Position numbers and translations under genes: made by a program. From NCBI RefSeq assembly GCF_017876575.1, contig NZ_JAGIOE010000001.1:3886443-3950442 (forward strand): 64,000 bases of DNA, in the 5' to 3' direction. Positions 1 through 10,005 of the stretch are shown in pieces. The notes under the pieces were generated by a model. It had not been told where the DNA came from. It did no database searches and saw nothing but the letters and a program-made list of their open reading frames with translations. The DNA is from Paeniglutamicibacter psychrophenolicus (GTDB taxonomy: Bacteria; Actinomycetota; Actinomycetes; Actinomycetales; Micrococcaceae). Every line of letters starts with the position of its first letter. Within the stretch, counting starts at the first letter, position 1.

Positions 1-139
1 AGCACTGGTTCCTCTCGTACACCTTCCTGCCTTGCTTGCCGGACCCGACCCATTCGGTAGTGCTGGTCCGTCCCGGCGTTGTCGGGGCTGCTTTCCGCCC
101 TTCCCGGTGTTTCCCCGGGTCAGGCTGCCCCCAGCTTCG

Positions 140-1510
140 TCATGCTGCTGCGACAGCACAACGGCGAAGGTCTTCCACCTCCGCTCGGTAAAACAGCGCC
201 TCGTGGCGCACGAGATCCCCTTCCCAATGGCCCGCCTCCAGGCGGGTTTCAACCTCGGCCGGACGCTGGTCGATCATGACCATGTTGCGGATCCGCGAGC
301 CCCTTCCCGTGCGGGTTCGCCAACGCGTCTTGCGGATCCTTCGGCCGGTGCGCAGCTTGGCGGCGTAGCGCTTGTGCAGTCCCTGGCCCTCGCGCAGCAG
401 CAACGACCGGTAGATCGTTTCGGGACAGATCCGCAGTTCCTGGTCTTCGGGGTAGGTCTTCTTCATCCAGCCGCTGATCTCGTCCGGGGACCAGCAACGG
501 TTGAGCTTGCGTTGCACCAGTCCGCGCAGCCGAGGGCTGGCAACGAGCTTGTGGACCTTGGGCCGGGCCCGTTGCAGGCGGGCGTCATGGTCGGCGGTGC
601 GGGGCAGGTAGCGGCCATCGGCGTCCCGGTGGCGGTCCAGCTCGCGTTTGATGGTGGAGGGCTGGCGACCCAGCTCACGGGCCACCTGGCGCATGGAATG
701 CCCCAGCTCCAGGAGGTCGGCGATCTGCAGCCGTTCCCGGGCATCGAGATAGCGGCCCGTCGGCGCGGGCCGGGGCTCAAGTGACGGAATCCGGTAGTTG
801 TGGGCATTCCTGAGTGACGTGCCTGTTCGCCTATGCATACCCAGAAGTCTGCATGCCTCGGCGTTGCTTTTGCCTTCGCGCATCAGTTGCCAGTATTTCG
901 TGTCCCGTTCGGCCCGTCGGGCTTGAGACTCGGAAACCGTCGAGGCCAGGACCGCATCCGCGTAGCGGTTCGCGGACAAGACGGCGGCGTGCTGGGCCGC
1001 GGCCGAAGCGTTCCTTTCCTTGGCGAGGCGTGCGAGCCGTTCGCGTTCAAGGCCTTGGCAGCGGTGGCTCGTGAGCCGCAGAAGTGTCTGGCACCGCTTC
1101 AGGATGACCTTCGAGCCCCGAAGTTCGTCGAACCGGGCGCGGATCCACCGGTACGCCGTGGAGCGGCTCACCCCGGCGGCTTCGGCGGCCTGGTCAACCC
1201 TGGTTCCGCGGGCAAAGGCCGCCCAGAACTCGGTTTCGTCCTGGACGTTGGCCTGAAGGTGGTGCCGGCCAGTGGCCACGGCCACCGCGGCTTCCCAGGC
1301 CGGGAGCCGCGAGGTCGTGAATCCCAGCGCTTCGGTCGCCTCGGCCGGACCCAGGCCCTCGCTGCGGAAGCGCAGGTAGCTTTCCCGCAACCAGCGGTAT
1401 CCGATTTCCTTGTGGATTCCGGCCGCGCGGGCGGAGGGTTTGAGACCGTTTCCCTGCTTGATCGAGGCCAGAAACCGGATCCCTGTTGGGGAAGAAGAAC
1501 TCAAGTACAT
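140..1510 (-). pseudogene. IS30-family transposase, 3' truncated
   Basis: This is the N-terminal two thirds of an IS30-type transposase. Recognisable parts are helix-turn-helix stretches, the segment GHSMRQVARELGRQPSTIKR typical of the IS30 DNA-binding region, RCWSPDEISGWMKK, and the start of the DDE catalytic core, GHWEGDL. Just after GHWEGDL (near base 215) similarity stops. The frame runs through about 23 unrelated residues to a stop at 140, so the rest of the catalytic domain is missing. The ATG at 1510 has an AAGGTGA-like ribosome binding site and is preferred to the longer upstream start. The DNA from 1 to 139 continues beyond this junction and I cannot assign it. The element is presumably dead. 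Confidence 0.8.
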
Positions 1511-1585
1511 GATCGAATCACCTTGGAATAGGTGTTGCTTCGATCGACAGAATCTCGCGTGGGGCACAAACGCTCCACTCGAGGC

Positions 1586-2162
1586 ATGTCACCGCATCTG
1601 GTCGGGAACGCCCGCGTCTCCACCAACCAACTAGACCTCGCCTCCCAGCAGGCCGGACTCAGGGCACTCGACGTGCCCGACGACTTGGTCTATGTCGATC
1701 ACGGGCTCACGGGGGAACCGCGAACGCCCCGGACTGAACCAAGCACTGGCAGCATGCAGGGCCGGGGACACCCTGGTGGTCACCAAGCTCGACCGCCTTG
1801 CCCGCTCACTGCCCGACGCACGCGACATCGAAGACCTCACCAAGCGCAAGATCAAGATCAGCCTGGGCGACAACGTTCACGACCCCACCGACCTGGTCGG
1901 CCGGCTGCTGTTCAACGTCCTAGCGATGGTCGCCGAATTCGAATCCGACCTCTTCATCCGCGCCCGCACCCGCGAAGGCATGCAAATCGCCATGGCCAAG
2001 GGCAGGCTCCGCGGCAAGCAACCCATGCTCTCCCCCGCCCAGGAAAAGCACCTCGTCGCCCTCCACCACGGCGGCAAGCACACCAGCACCGAAATCGCCC
2101 AACTCTTCGGCGTCGCCAGAAGCACGGTGTACCGAATTATCAAACGGACCAAAACCAGCTAA
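1586..2162 (+). pseudogene. serine recombinase (resolvase/invertase), frameshifted
   Basis: This is a Pin/TnpR-type serine recombinase. The N-terminal piece starting at ATG 1586 carries the catalytic motif as GNARVSTNQLDL, with the nucleophile serine, and runs to VYVDHGLTG. A single extra G in the GGGGG run near 1713 then shifts the frame. The rest continues in another frame with LVVTKLDRLARS, VLAMVAEFESDLFIRARTRE and a C-terminal helix-turn-helix (TEIAQLFGVARSTVYRII). Removing one G restores a protein of about 190 residues, the normal family length. The gene could be a transposon resolvase or a site-specific invertase. Nothing nearby shows its target. Confidence 0.82.
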
Positions 2163-2408
2163 ATCCCAAGTGCATACACCTCGGAATGCGTTAATGAGGC
2201 TCAAATATTCGCTTCATTAGATCGACCGAGACATAACCAACCACGGAAGAATGAAGCCAAAGTCATGGACGAACGGCAGACGCTAGTTATATGGAGATAT
2301 CTCGATGCTGGATGATGGCGCGTATTCGTAGTGTGTCAGAAGTAGTCCGGTAGAGTCAGGCTAGTGCCCCAATAGCACATTTTCTACTTCTCACTAAAGG
2401 CTTGATAA

Positions 2409-4781
2409 GTGAAATCAATCTTTTTCGGTTACGCCGAACGTCCCGCTTCTCAAGCAGAAGCAATGCGATCAACCGCGCAAAAGCTGAATGAACAGAAATA
2501 TGCCCAAACGGTGACATGGGAATCGCTACGTGTCGGCGGCACGATTGTGATCGACCAAGTTCTTGAGGCAATCGATCTAGCCGACATGTGCGTCTTTGAT
2601 CTGACGAACCTGAACCCGAATGTCCTGTTTGAAGCGGGCTATGCCGTGAGCCGAGGCAAACCTATCTGGCTGACCATGGATGGAACTGTCAGCGATGCAT
2701 ACTCTCTGTGGAAGGAATTTTCCCTTCTTGGACCGGTTGGTTTCATCAAATATCGAAACAGCGACGAACTGGTGGCCTCCTTCCTCCACGAAAATCCGTT
2801 GGAGAGTCTTGATCCCATATACGACTCCCTTATAGAGCCGAACTTGCCCGCGATTCCGGAACGACGCCGTTCGATTCTGTACTGCTCGACGTTCGAACCC
2901 TTCGAAGCAGCTAATCGACTTGACAATTTCATCGACGACCGAAAACGCCGCGGAACGAATGTCTTGGTCTCGGATCCGACAGAATCGAGCCTCAACCCGA
3001 TTAGTTGGTATGCGCCGATACTCCTTAAATCCGCTGGGGTACTAATTAACTTCGCGGGCGCGGAACGAAACAAGGCAGAAATCCACAACAAACGACATGC
3101 ACTAGTTGCTGGGCTTGCCCGGGGATTCGATATTCCCATCCTGTTAATCGCTGAGAATACCTACCCTGCGCCGTTTGACTATGAATACGACGTGCTGAAA
3201 TACGATTCAAGTGAAGCTTGCATTAGCTTTGCGCGTGGTTGGATCGACGGTCTGGAATTCGAGAATCTTACGTGGAGCAGCTCCCGGCCGACGATGGGGC
3301 CCTCTCTACAAGGATTGCGATTTGGTGAGCACGTTGCAGAGAACGAGTCCGAAAATTTGGGCGACTACTTCGTCGAGACCGCTGCATTTGGTGACGTGGT
3401 GGCGGACCGAAATGCCATCTTTGTCGGACACAGAGGCACTGGGAAAACAGCAAATGCCCTACAAGCATTCGAAGAGATAGCTTCGAATAAGACGAATCTC
3501 CCCGTTCTCATCAAGCCACCGGGCTTCGAGTTCGCGGCGGTCATGCATGTAGTCGAAAAGCTTCCGAACATCCAGCATGAATACTTCTTCGACGCACTCT
3601 GGCGATTCGTCATCCAGACAGAAATTGCTAATACAGCACTTCGTCACATTGAAGATCGGCCTCTAGGCGTGCCCCAATCTGATGCTGAGCAGGTATTCGT
3701 GCGTTATGCCAACACTGCACCATTCGAAATCCGACAAGATGTATCGGTCCGGTTAGGCCAAGCGCTTCGTTCCCTTCCCGACGTGCTTGAAGAAAGCGAC
3801 GGACACTTGGACGTGAACAGGGATCGCATCAACGAGGCGTTTCATTCAACGGCCCTCGCTGAGTTGAGACACAACTTGGGACCAGTACTCAAGGATCGAA
3901 AACGCGTCGCTGTGTTCGTGGACAACCTCGACAAGGGATGGGAAAAGGGTGCAAACTTCACAATCATGGCGCGCTTCATCCTTGGCCTTCTTATCGCACA
4001 AGGACGATTAGCCCAGGACTTTGCAAGGCACGATTCTTGGCGAGAGAAGATCAAACTAACGGTGGCTATCTTTCTGCGCAGTGACATCTACAACTACCTA
4101 AAGAAGGAAGCGCGCGAGCCAGACAAGCTACCCATTTCAACGATCGCCTGGAATGATCCCGGTACATTGCTGACGGTCATCGAAGAACGTTTCTTATCAA
4201 GCCATCACAACTTTCAGGATCCGGACGTCCTTTGGAATCGATTCTTCTGCAGCGAAGTCCAAGGGATGCCCATCAAAAAATACTTAGGGACGGTAATACT
4301 CCCTCGCCCCAGAGATATCGTTTATTTCTGTAATGCTGCGGTGAGTCGAGCTATTGACAGGCGAAACGATAAGGTTTTGTCGGAAGATTTCCTCTCAGCC
4401 GAAGAGACTTACTCAAGGTACGCTTACGAAGCTCTTCTTGTGGAGAATGGAGTAACCATTCCCGAGATGGAAGAGGCCCTCTTCGGGTTTCTGGGATCCG
4501 AGCGCATCATTTCTGTCGACCAAGCGCTCACGGCGATGAACGAGGCAGGCGTGGCCGAAAATCGCGTAGATACACTGCTGAACAAACTAGTCTCTATGTC
4601 CTTCATCGGCCTTGAAATTCGGCCAGACACTTTCCACTTTCCAGAAGCAGGTACTGACTTCAAGAGATCTGAAAAAATGGCGACGTTATACCAAGCGACT
4701 CGAGGTCTTCAACGTCTCAAGATTCATCCGGCCTTCTACAATTTCCTGGATGTCAAAGCGCCCGCCAGTGCGGACAGTTAG
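2409..4781 (+). CDS. two-sensor P-loop ATPase (Sll1717-like), putative defence protein
   Basis: A 790-residue protein of at least three parts. Residues 1-125 look like a nucleoside 2-deoxyribosyltransferase/TIR-like Rossmann module, with DLTNLNPNVLFEAGYA at 64-79. Residues 155-255 form a second related module ending in HALVAGLARGFDIPILLIA. From about 330 comes a P-loop NTPase, with Walker A GHRGTGKT at 340-347 and a Walker B-like VAVFVDNLD near 500-508. The VDNLDKGW signature resembles the Sll1717 P-loop ATPase family. The C-terminal part is helical and may be a winged-helix or sensor region. There are no membrane segments. The gene stands alone among mobile elements upstream of other defence genes. 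I infer NTPase-controlled effector activity. Substrate and trigger are unknown. Confidence 0.7.
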   Translation: MKSIFFGYAERPASQAEAMRSTAQKLNEQKYAQTVTWESLRVGGTIVIDQVLEAIDLADMCVFDLTNLNPNVLFEAGYAVSRGKPIWLTMDGTVSDAYSLWKEFSLLGPVGFIKYRNSDELVASFLHENPLESLDPIYDSLIEPNLPAIPERRRSILYCSTFEPFEAANRLDNFIDDRKRRGTNVLVSDPTESSLNPISWYAPILLKSAGVLINFAGAERNKAEIHNKRHALVAGLARGFDIPILLIAENTYPAPFDYEYDVLKYDSSEACISFARGWIDGLEFENLTWSSSRPTMGPSLQGLRFGEHVAENESENLGDYFVETAAFGDVVADRNAIFVGHRGTGKTANALQAFEEIASNKTNLPVLIKPPGFEFAAVMHVVEKLPNIQHEYFFDALWRFVIQTEIANTALRHIEDRPLGVPQSDAEQVFVRYANTAPFEIRQDVSVRLGQALRSLPDVLEESDGHLDVNRDRINEAFHSTALAELRHNLGPVLKDRKRVAVFVDNLDKGWEKGANFTIMARFILGLLIAQGRLAQDFARHDSWREKIKLTVAIFLRSDIYNYLKKEAREPDKLPISTIAWNDPGTLLTVIEERFLSSHHNFQDPDVLWNRFFCSEVQGMPIKKYLGTVILPRPRDIVYFCNAAVSRAIDRRNDKVLSEDFLSAEETYSRYAYEALLVENGVTIPEMEEALFGFLGSERIISVDQALTAMNEAGVAENRVDTLLNKLVSMSFIGLEIRPDTFHFPEAGTDFKRSEKMATLYQATRGLQRLKIHPAFYNFLDVKAPASADS

Positions 4782-4887
4782 AATCATTTGCGCGATCAGC
4801 ATTTCGGCTACTTGGCTCCTTGCCTCGTACGCGTCAAAAGTCCCTACTCAGGCCGGTGATCCTGAGGTATCACGGAATCATGTGACC

Positions 4888-6479
4888 CCTTAGCTTGAGA
4901 TTTAACCTTTGTAGTGGGCCTTGCCCACGTGTTGGAGGGTCGGTTTGAGCCGGTTGGTGCCGCCCTTGGGGCGTCCGGGGCCGGGGGCCGAGGCTATTGG
5001 CGGGCCTGCCGGGTGCACGGTGTTCCGGCAGGTCCGGCGGTAGGTCGACCGCACGCGGGCCGGGCTGAGGCGCGCCAGCGGGACCGGCTGTCGCCAGGGC
5101 AGCCGGCATTCGACGGCCAGCGGGCGGGCCAGGCGCAGCAACGCCTGGGCGCCGAGCACGATCCAGGTCCATCGGTCGGCGGCTTCCGGTTCCCGCAGCT
5201 TGGGCCTGGCCCAGCCCAGGCTTTGCTTCAGGAAGCGGAAGGTGTGCTCGAGGTCGAAGCGTCGCAGGTACATCGACCACCAGTGGTCGGCCTGCGCCTC
5301 GTTCTCCGGGACCGGTGTGGAGGCCCAGAGCCACATCGGCTTGGGCGTCGCGTTTCCCGGCAGTCGCTCGACCGTGAGGCCGATGACGGTGCCTTCGATC
5401 AGGGGCAGGGGACCTTGGTGGTCCTTGAGCCAGGCACGCGATTCGAGCTTGGGGTGCATCCTCCCGAACGCCGTCGCTTGCACGGCACCGTAGCGCTCCA
5501 GGTGATGGTGCGTGGCGCACGCCGGATCGGGGTGCGTGTCGGGGTCCCGCAGCACCAGCTTCGCGCCGTGCCGAGGCTGCCAACCCCTGGAGGGTCCGCT
5601 GCGTGCCCCGGCCGGTGCGTAGAACACCCGGTCCGAGCGCAATCGCCCGACCAGGACCATCGGCAGGTCCCGCAGGAGCCAGGCCAGGCGCACCACGTCG
5701 TAGCCGGCATCCATGACCACCAGGATCTCCGGGTCACCGGGTCGTTGCTGCCCGGTGTCGAGCAGCCGCCCAACGACCCCGCGCAGCTGGTCGGCGGTCG
5801 CGGCAGTTGCGTCGTCGTCTTCGGTGCAGGCGCAGCGCGTCGAGCAGCGCCGTCCACGAGGTTGCCCCCGGCTCCAGGGCTGCGACAAAGGAGTAGGGCC
5901 ACCCGGGAATCATTTGCGATTGCCCGCTGCCGCGGGCGTAGGTGTGGCAGAACGCGCGTTCCGGGCTGCATGCGGCGTCCGGGCGCAGCCAGTTCGAGAC
6001 GTCCACCGCCAACACAATGTGTTCGCGACCCGAGGGATCGGGGATCCTGGGCACCGTGACCGAGCCGATGAGTTCCCGGAGCCGGTCGGTATCGAGGTCT
6101 CCCTCATTGATCGCGTCAAACAGCGCCCCGTACCCGCGGTGGTGCTCGGGTTCCAGGGACAGGTGCGCGAGGTCGGTGACTTTCCCCTCGGCGCACAGCA
6201 ACGCGTCGGTCAGCTCGAACAGCTCGTCGGCCCTGCGGGTCAGGCACCCGTAGTAGCCTTCGCGGAAGGCGTCGAAGCATTGGCGGGCGGCATCCGATGA
6301 TTGCGGCGGGGTGGAACCTTCGTGCATAATCATGACCACGGCCCTCGGTTCTTGGTGGTGCTTCGTTCATTTGGGAACACAAGCATCGGAAACGAGGGCC
6401 GGCAACGTTGCGTGACACGCCGGAGGGCCGGCCACTTTCTTAGTGGCTGGCCCTCCAAAGGTTAAATCTCAAGCTGAGG
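4888..6479 (-). mobile_element. insertion sequence, about 1.6 kb, with terminal inverted repeats
   Basis: The element is bounded by inverted repeats. The left end has AGCTTGAGATTTAACCTTTG at 4892-4911, and its reverse complement lies at 6456-6475 followed by GAGGG. Similarity continues a few bases on both sides (CCCT before, GGGCC inside). It carries one transposase gene on the minus strand. Its insertion ends the reading frame of the Schlafen/AlbA-type gene to its right. I did not find a clear target-site duplication, so one flank may have been altered after insertion. Confidence 0.8.
4902..6339 (-). pseudogene. IS transposase (NF041680-like), frameshifted
   Basis: The N-terminal half (6339 down to about 5830) contains LFELTDALLCAEGKVTDL, IVLAVDVSNWLRPDAA, FCHTYARGSGQSQMIPGW and ends at TSWTALLDALRL. 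The C-terminal half continues in another frame from about 5830 to 4902 with ADQLRGVVGRLL, ILVVMDAGYDVVRLAWLL, RFDLEHTFRFLKQSLGW. The two together give the about 460-residue DDE-type transposase family common in actinobacteria (an unnamed family close to IS701/IS4 types). One frameshift lies near 5825-5845. Whether this is a sequencing error, decay or programmed frameshifting cannot be told from one copy. The last codons read into the left inverted repeat. Confidence 0.8.
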
Positions 6480-7174
6480 GCGTCGTCCTTCATGGAGAAG
6501 TGCGGTATTTCTAGACTTGCCGGGATTGAGAGGACAACGACACAGGAGCCGTCTCCGGCATCTTCCAGCGGAGTGAACTCCAAGCCGTGCACCGGCGGCT
6601 GAATCAGAGAATATGCCCAGCCCCTCAGTTTCCGTTCGGTGGCGTCCGTCCATTCCTCAACGGGAACTATCTCCTTCGCCGCGCTGCTGACCCGATCCTC
6701 CGCTACACCGTATACAATCATCCCTCCCCCACCGTTGACCATGGCAGCAACATCCTTGGCGAACTCCTCGGAAGCCTTGGGATTGCGCCTGTCAGGAAGT
6801 CTTTCCTTCCAATCCAGATCGCCCCTTTCCGTCACCTGCAGCTCGATGGCGCTTTGAAGCATCACATACGTCAGGGCGGAAGGCTGGAGCCCGAGGGCAC
6901 GGTGCAAGGGTGTGAAAGCCCTGGGTGAATCTCCCACGCTCGATGAGAAACTCCGGGCCGATTCGGCTTCCCAGGCCGGCGTGTATCCAGCCTCTATGTA
7001 ATGCGGACGGACTGAATGTCCGGCCAAGGTTTGGGCGTGTCTACAAAAATTTCTGCCTTGCGGGCTTACCGTCAGCCCGTCAGCCTCACAAGCACAATCT
7101 GCCATTCTCCAAGTTCGCTGGGCTTTTGGATATGGTTGCGGCAGGCAAGCGAAGACGCTGCTAGGTGCCGACAA
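6476..7174 (-). pseudogene. Schlafen AlbA_2-domain protein, 3' end cut off by the IS
   Basis: The readable part contains LHRALGLQPSALTYVMLQ, then LDWKERLPD and FAKDVAAMVNGGGGMIVYGV. That order is typical of the AlbA_2 (divergent AAA-4 / Schlafen-like) domain of bacterial DNA- or RNA-binding proteins. The frame reaches SMKDDALSL and then enters the inverted repeat of the IS at 6476, so the C-terminal third is lost. The true start is unclear: the frame is open to 7174, but family similarity begins only near TPAWEAESARSF (about 6985). I see no convincing remainder of the gene left of the IS. Such proteins are frequent in defence islands. Confidence 0.7.
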
Positions 7175-7375
7175 GCAGATCTGGAATCACTTTGTCGCTC
7201 CGGCGGGCCAAGTTGTCTGGAGCCGGCAGGGCGGTGGCGGCCGGCGCCGCGGCGAAGAACTAGGTCAACTGCGCCCGTCCGTCAGGCAGCGCTGAAACCA
7301 ACGCATCGCAATGCGACGACGCCAGCTATCAAACAAGGAGGACCGGCGCGGAACTGTGAGGGCCGAAAGTTGCGT

Positions 7376-8488
7376 CTATACCGTGCCCTGACTTTGCGTA
7401 TCCAGCAGATGAGCGATGACCTGACAGCAGGCCCAGATTTGAATTGAATAACCGGTAGGACGGTTGTCGGGTACCCGATCGAGTCCCGGATAGCTTTCTA
7501 TCTTTTCGCCCAACGGAGAGAAAGCGTGGATGAGCAAGTCCATCAAGAATAAGTTGCGTTGGAGAATCCGCGGATGAGTATCGGGAGAGAGGATGTCGTC
7601 TACCTCGACTTTCTCCTTGACCAGCCACATCGTGAGTGTTGTTAGAAAGGCCCCGGCACAAGTCAGCCGTCCATCCCTTGTGCTTTCGACTGCGGATACA
7701 TCGTTCTTCAGCGTGGTGCCGAGAAAAACTGCCATGGCGTCAGCCTGGTGTTCTCTCGCGTGAGCTCGCCTCCGGCCCGAGGGTACCTGAATTCCGAGGC
7801 TCTCGAGCCAAACGTTCAGCTCATGGGTTCCTGGAGCATGGTTGTCATTGGGATTGTTCCATCCATGGTTCAAGAGGTGATGACCTAGTTCGTGACCCAA
7901 AGTGAAATGAATCCCGGCCTGCTCAAGGTATGCAGCCTGTCCACCCGGGTATTCAGATCGAAGAACTTCTAGTCGGGAAAACGAAGTTGCGGGTTCCATG
8001 CGCAGGTCTGCAAGTGCTTTGATCAGTACATCAAGTCGAGGCCCACAGACGACGTCTGAAGCTAGGGCATCAACCAGAGGCCTGAGCGTTCCGAGTGCCT
8101 CCCGCGGCGGTACGAGAGGGTCGATCATTTTCAGGCGCTGGGCCAGAAGGACTCGGACTTGAGGTGTCACCTCGTCAACAGCTCTGGCTGTCAGATGCAT
8201 GGCGAGAGCATATTCGGGAGTCACAGTGATGACCCTTGCGTTAGGTGAGAGCGCATCCGCCATCGCTTGGATGGGGTCCCCCAGATGTCCGCGAATCACC
8301 AAAACCTCATCGACGTAGGCCCGAAATCTTCTCGGCGCGAATTTAGCGTAGCGACTAAGATACCGATCCATGTCGGCGTCGAGCAAAGGTGCGATCAAAT
8401 CGGCGCTGAATTGAGGGTCCCGCCGAATCTTGCGCGAAGCGCCAAGCCTGCGGACTATTTCTCTCTTTGCGACTTCTTTACTCCACAC
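7376..8488 (-). CDS. zincin-type metalloprotease-like protein
   Basis: A 370-residue protein with the zinc-protease signature FTLGHELGHHLLNHGW (HExxH) near residue 195-210. It is followed by AREHQADAMAVFLG, where an acidic residue can serve as the third zinc ligand, as in gluzincins of the M48/ImmA kind. No signal peptide or membrane helix is evident, so it is probably cytosolic. The start is a GTG, and a nearby upstream ATG is out of frame. The N-terminal 180 residues are helical and unrecognised. It stands between the broken Schlafen gene and an IS1595 element. A protease role in a defence or stress module is plausible but is inference from context. Confidence 0.6.
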   Translation of the reverse strand: MWSKEVAKREIVRRLGASRKIRRDPQFSADLIAPLLDADMDRYLSRYAKFAPRRFRAYVDEVLVIRGHLGDPIQAMADALSPNARVITVTPEYALAMHLTARAVDEVTPQVRVLLAQRLKMIDPLVPPREALGTLRPLVDALASDVVCGPRLDVLIKALADLRMEPATSFSRLEVLRSEYPGGQAAYLEQAGIHFTLGHELGHHLLNHGWNNPNDNHAPGTHELNVWLESLGIQVPSGRRRAHAREHQADAMAVFLGTTLKNDVSAVESTRDGRLTCAGAFLTTLTMWLVKEKVEVDDILSPDTHPRILQRNLFLMDLLIHAFSPLGEKIESYPGLDRVPDNRPTGYSIQIWACCQVIAHLLDTQSQGTV

Positions 8489-8960
8489 CCATTACATCTT
8501 GGTCTAGGGGCAAGAGTTTCCAAAATATCGCCCTACGAGGGATGATCCCCTACTGACGATTTCCAGCTGAAAGCGGAGGATATGGCTCGGTTTACCGATA
8601 CCTACAGAGACTTGTTGACGCTTTCCGCCTTACACATCGACGTATCGTTGCCTGTTGTTGTTTTACCTGTCCGTGCCGTGCAGCGAGATCCTTTGCGAAA
8701 CCCGAACAGCGCGACCGCACAGGCTGCCTCTCGTGTAAACGGAAAACGCGGTGCATTTTCGAGGCTGTCGGCCACAGATCGAAATCCGCAGGAACGTCAG
8801 GCCATGCAATGCCTAGATACCCGGATTACAGACAAATTCTCGGTTCCCTCTCCAGCGCTGGGCCTTCGGCGAACTCCGGCCCTACACCCTTGGCTTTGAG
8901 CTGCTCGAAGATCGCGAGGAGATCGACGGCCAATTTGGCCTGCGTGCAACCCCAACGTCG
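8489..8960. other. gene-poor stretch with a possible minus-strand gene fragment
   Basis: No convincing intact gene. On the minus strand, the DNA from the IS1595 end to about 8828 reads CTQAKLAVDLLAIFEQLKAK and stops at RICL, which looks like the C-terminus of a protein cut off by the IS at 8960. The upstream part of such a gene is not recognisable to the right of the IS. A 105-codon plus-strand frame at 8582 has a GGAGG just before its ATG but shows no protein-like pattern. Confidence 0.35.
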
Positions 8961-10005
8961 TCCACACCATAACGGACATAGTGCGTATCCGGTTAGCTCA
9001 GGTATAGCCTGTTTCCATGGGAAAGCCGGACTTCCCGCATTCGATTTTGGAGTTCCAGGCCCGCTTTGTCGATGTGCGGGCCTGCCTGGACTATCTCTTC
9101 GCCTGCCGCTGGCCAGATGGCTTTGCCTGTCCCCGGTGTCATGGCACGGCAGTTTGGCCCTTGGCAACGCGCAGAACGGGGGAATGCACCACCTGCCACC
9201 ATCAAACCTCATTGACGGCGGGCACTGTTCTGCACAAGACCCATACCCCGCTCCTGCAGTGGTTCTGGGCCGCGTATCTGATGTCCACGGCAACCCCTGG
9301 GATCTCAGCTCTGCAATTGCAGCGCCAGCTTGGCCTGGGTCGCTATGAGACCGCGTGGACGATGCTCCACAAATTGCGCAGAGCCATGGTCGCGCCCGGG
9401 CGAAGTCTGCTGACCGGGGAAGTTGAAGTCGATGAGTGCGAGGTTGGCGGTCCCGAGGCCGGCCGCAAGGGAGGACGAAGCAACATCGCGGCCGCGGCAA
9501 AAGTGGCAGTGGCCGTTGAAGTCAGGGGCAAGGGATCCGGGCGGGTCCGCATGCAGATCATCCACGATGCCTCGGCCGAAACCTTGGAGGCCTTCGTGAT
9601 GGCAAATGTCGCCACAGGCTCCGTCGTCCACACTGACGGTTGGATGGGCTACGCACGGCCTCCGAAAAAGGGCTATGACCACCGGCCACGGTCCCAACGA
9701 GCTGCCAAACGCGAGGGGAATCCGGAGCCGATCATGCCTCGGGTCCACCGAGCGATCAGCAACTTCAAGTCCTGGCTTCGGGGCACCCACCGATCCGTCA
9801 GTGCCGAGCATTTGCAGGTCTATCTGGACGAATTCACCTTCCGCTACAACCGACGAGCGTCACCCATGGTTTCGTTTCAGCGGCTGCTTGGCCTGGAATC
9901 GCATCACGAACCAACCACTCTGCGCCAGATTATCAGCGAGGGACCGAGTGCTGCCAAACGCAACCTGAACTAACCGGATACGCACTACGGACATTATGGT
10001 GTGGA
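8961..10005 (+). mobile_element. IS1595-family insertion sequence
   Basis: Both ends carry 35-bp imperfect inverted repeats: TCCACACCATAA at the outside and GTGCGTATCCGGTTA at the inside (8961-8995 and 9971-10005), differing at about five central positions. The element is 1045 bp and holds one transposase gene on the plus strand. No obvious target-site duplication is visible in the 8 bases either side. Confidence 0.9.
9017..9973 (+). CDS. IS1595-family transposase
   Basis: A 318-residue transposase with the N-terminal zinc ribbon of the family (CPRCHG and CTTCHH, about residues 38-62). The DDE-type catalytic core follows, with EVEVDECEVGGPE, then VVHTDGWMGY, HRAISNFKSWLRGTHR and FTFRYNRR. 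The gene appears intact and lies between good inverted repeats, so the copy may still be active. It shares the ISXO2/IS1016-like catalytic core of IS1595 elements. Confidence 0.92.
   Translation: MGKPDFPHSILEFQARFVDVRACLDYLFACRWPDGFACPRCHGTAVWPLATRRTGECTTCHHQTSLTAGTVLHKTHTPLLQWFWAAYLMSTATPGISALQLQRQLGLGRYETAWTMLHKLRRAMVAPGRSLLTGEVEVDECEVGGPEAGRKGGRSNIAAAAKVAVAVEVRGKGSGRVRMQIIHDASAETLEAFVMANVATGSVVHTDGWMGYARPPKKGYDHRPRSQRAAKREGNPEPIMPRVHRAISNFKSWLRGTHRSVSAEHLQVYLDEFTFRYNRRASPMVSFQRLLGLESHHEPTTLRQIISEGPSAAKRNLN

Noticed and set aside
1-60. GGTTCCTCTCGTACACC at the left edge, reminiscent of the 23S rRNA sarcin-ricin neighbourhood in reverse
   Set aside because: The flanking bases do not match rRNA, so the resemblance is a short coincidence.
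4914-6059. A 381-codon plus-strand frame across the frameshifted IS transposase
   Set aside because: Both halves of the transposase are evident on the minus strand; the plus frame is proline/arginine-rich noise.
8582-8899. A 105-codon frame with GGAGG before its ATG
   Set aside because: Spacing to the ATG is too short, composition is not protein-like, and it is cut by nothing that would explain a remnant.
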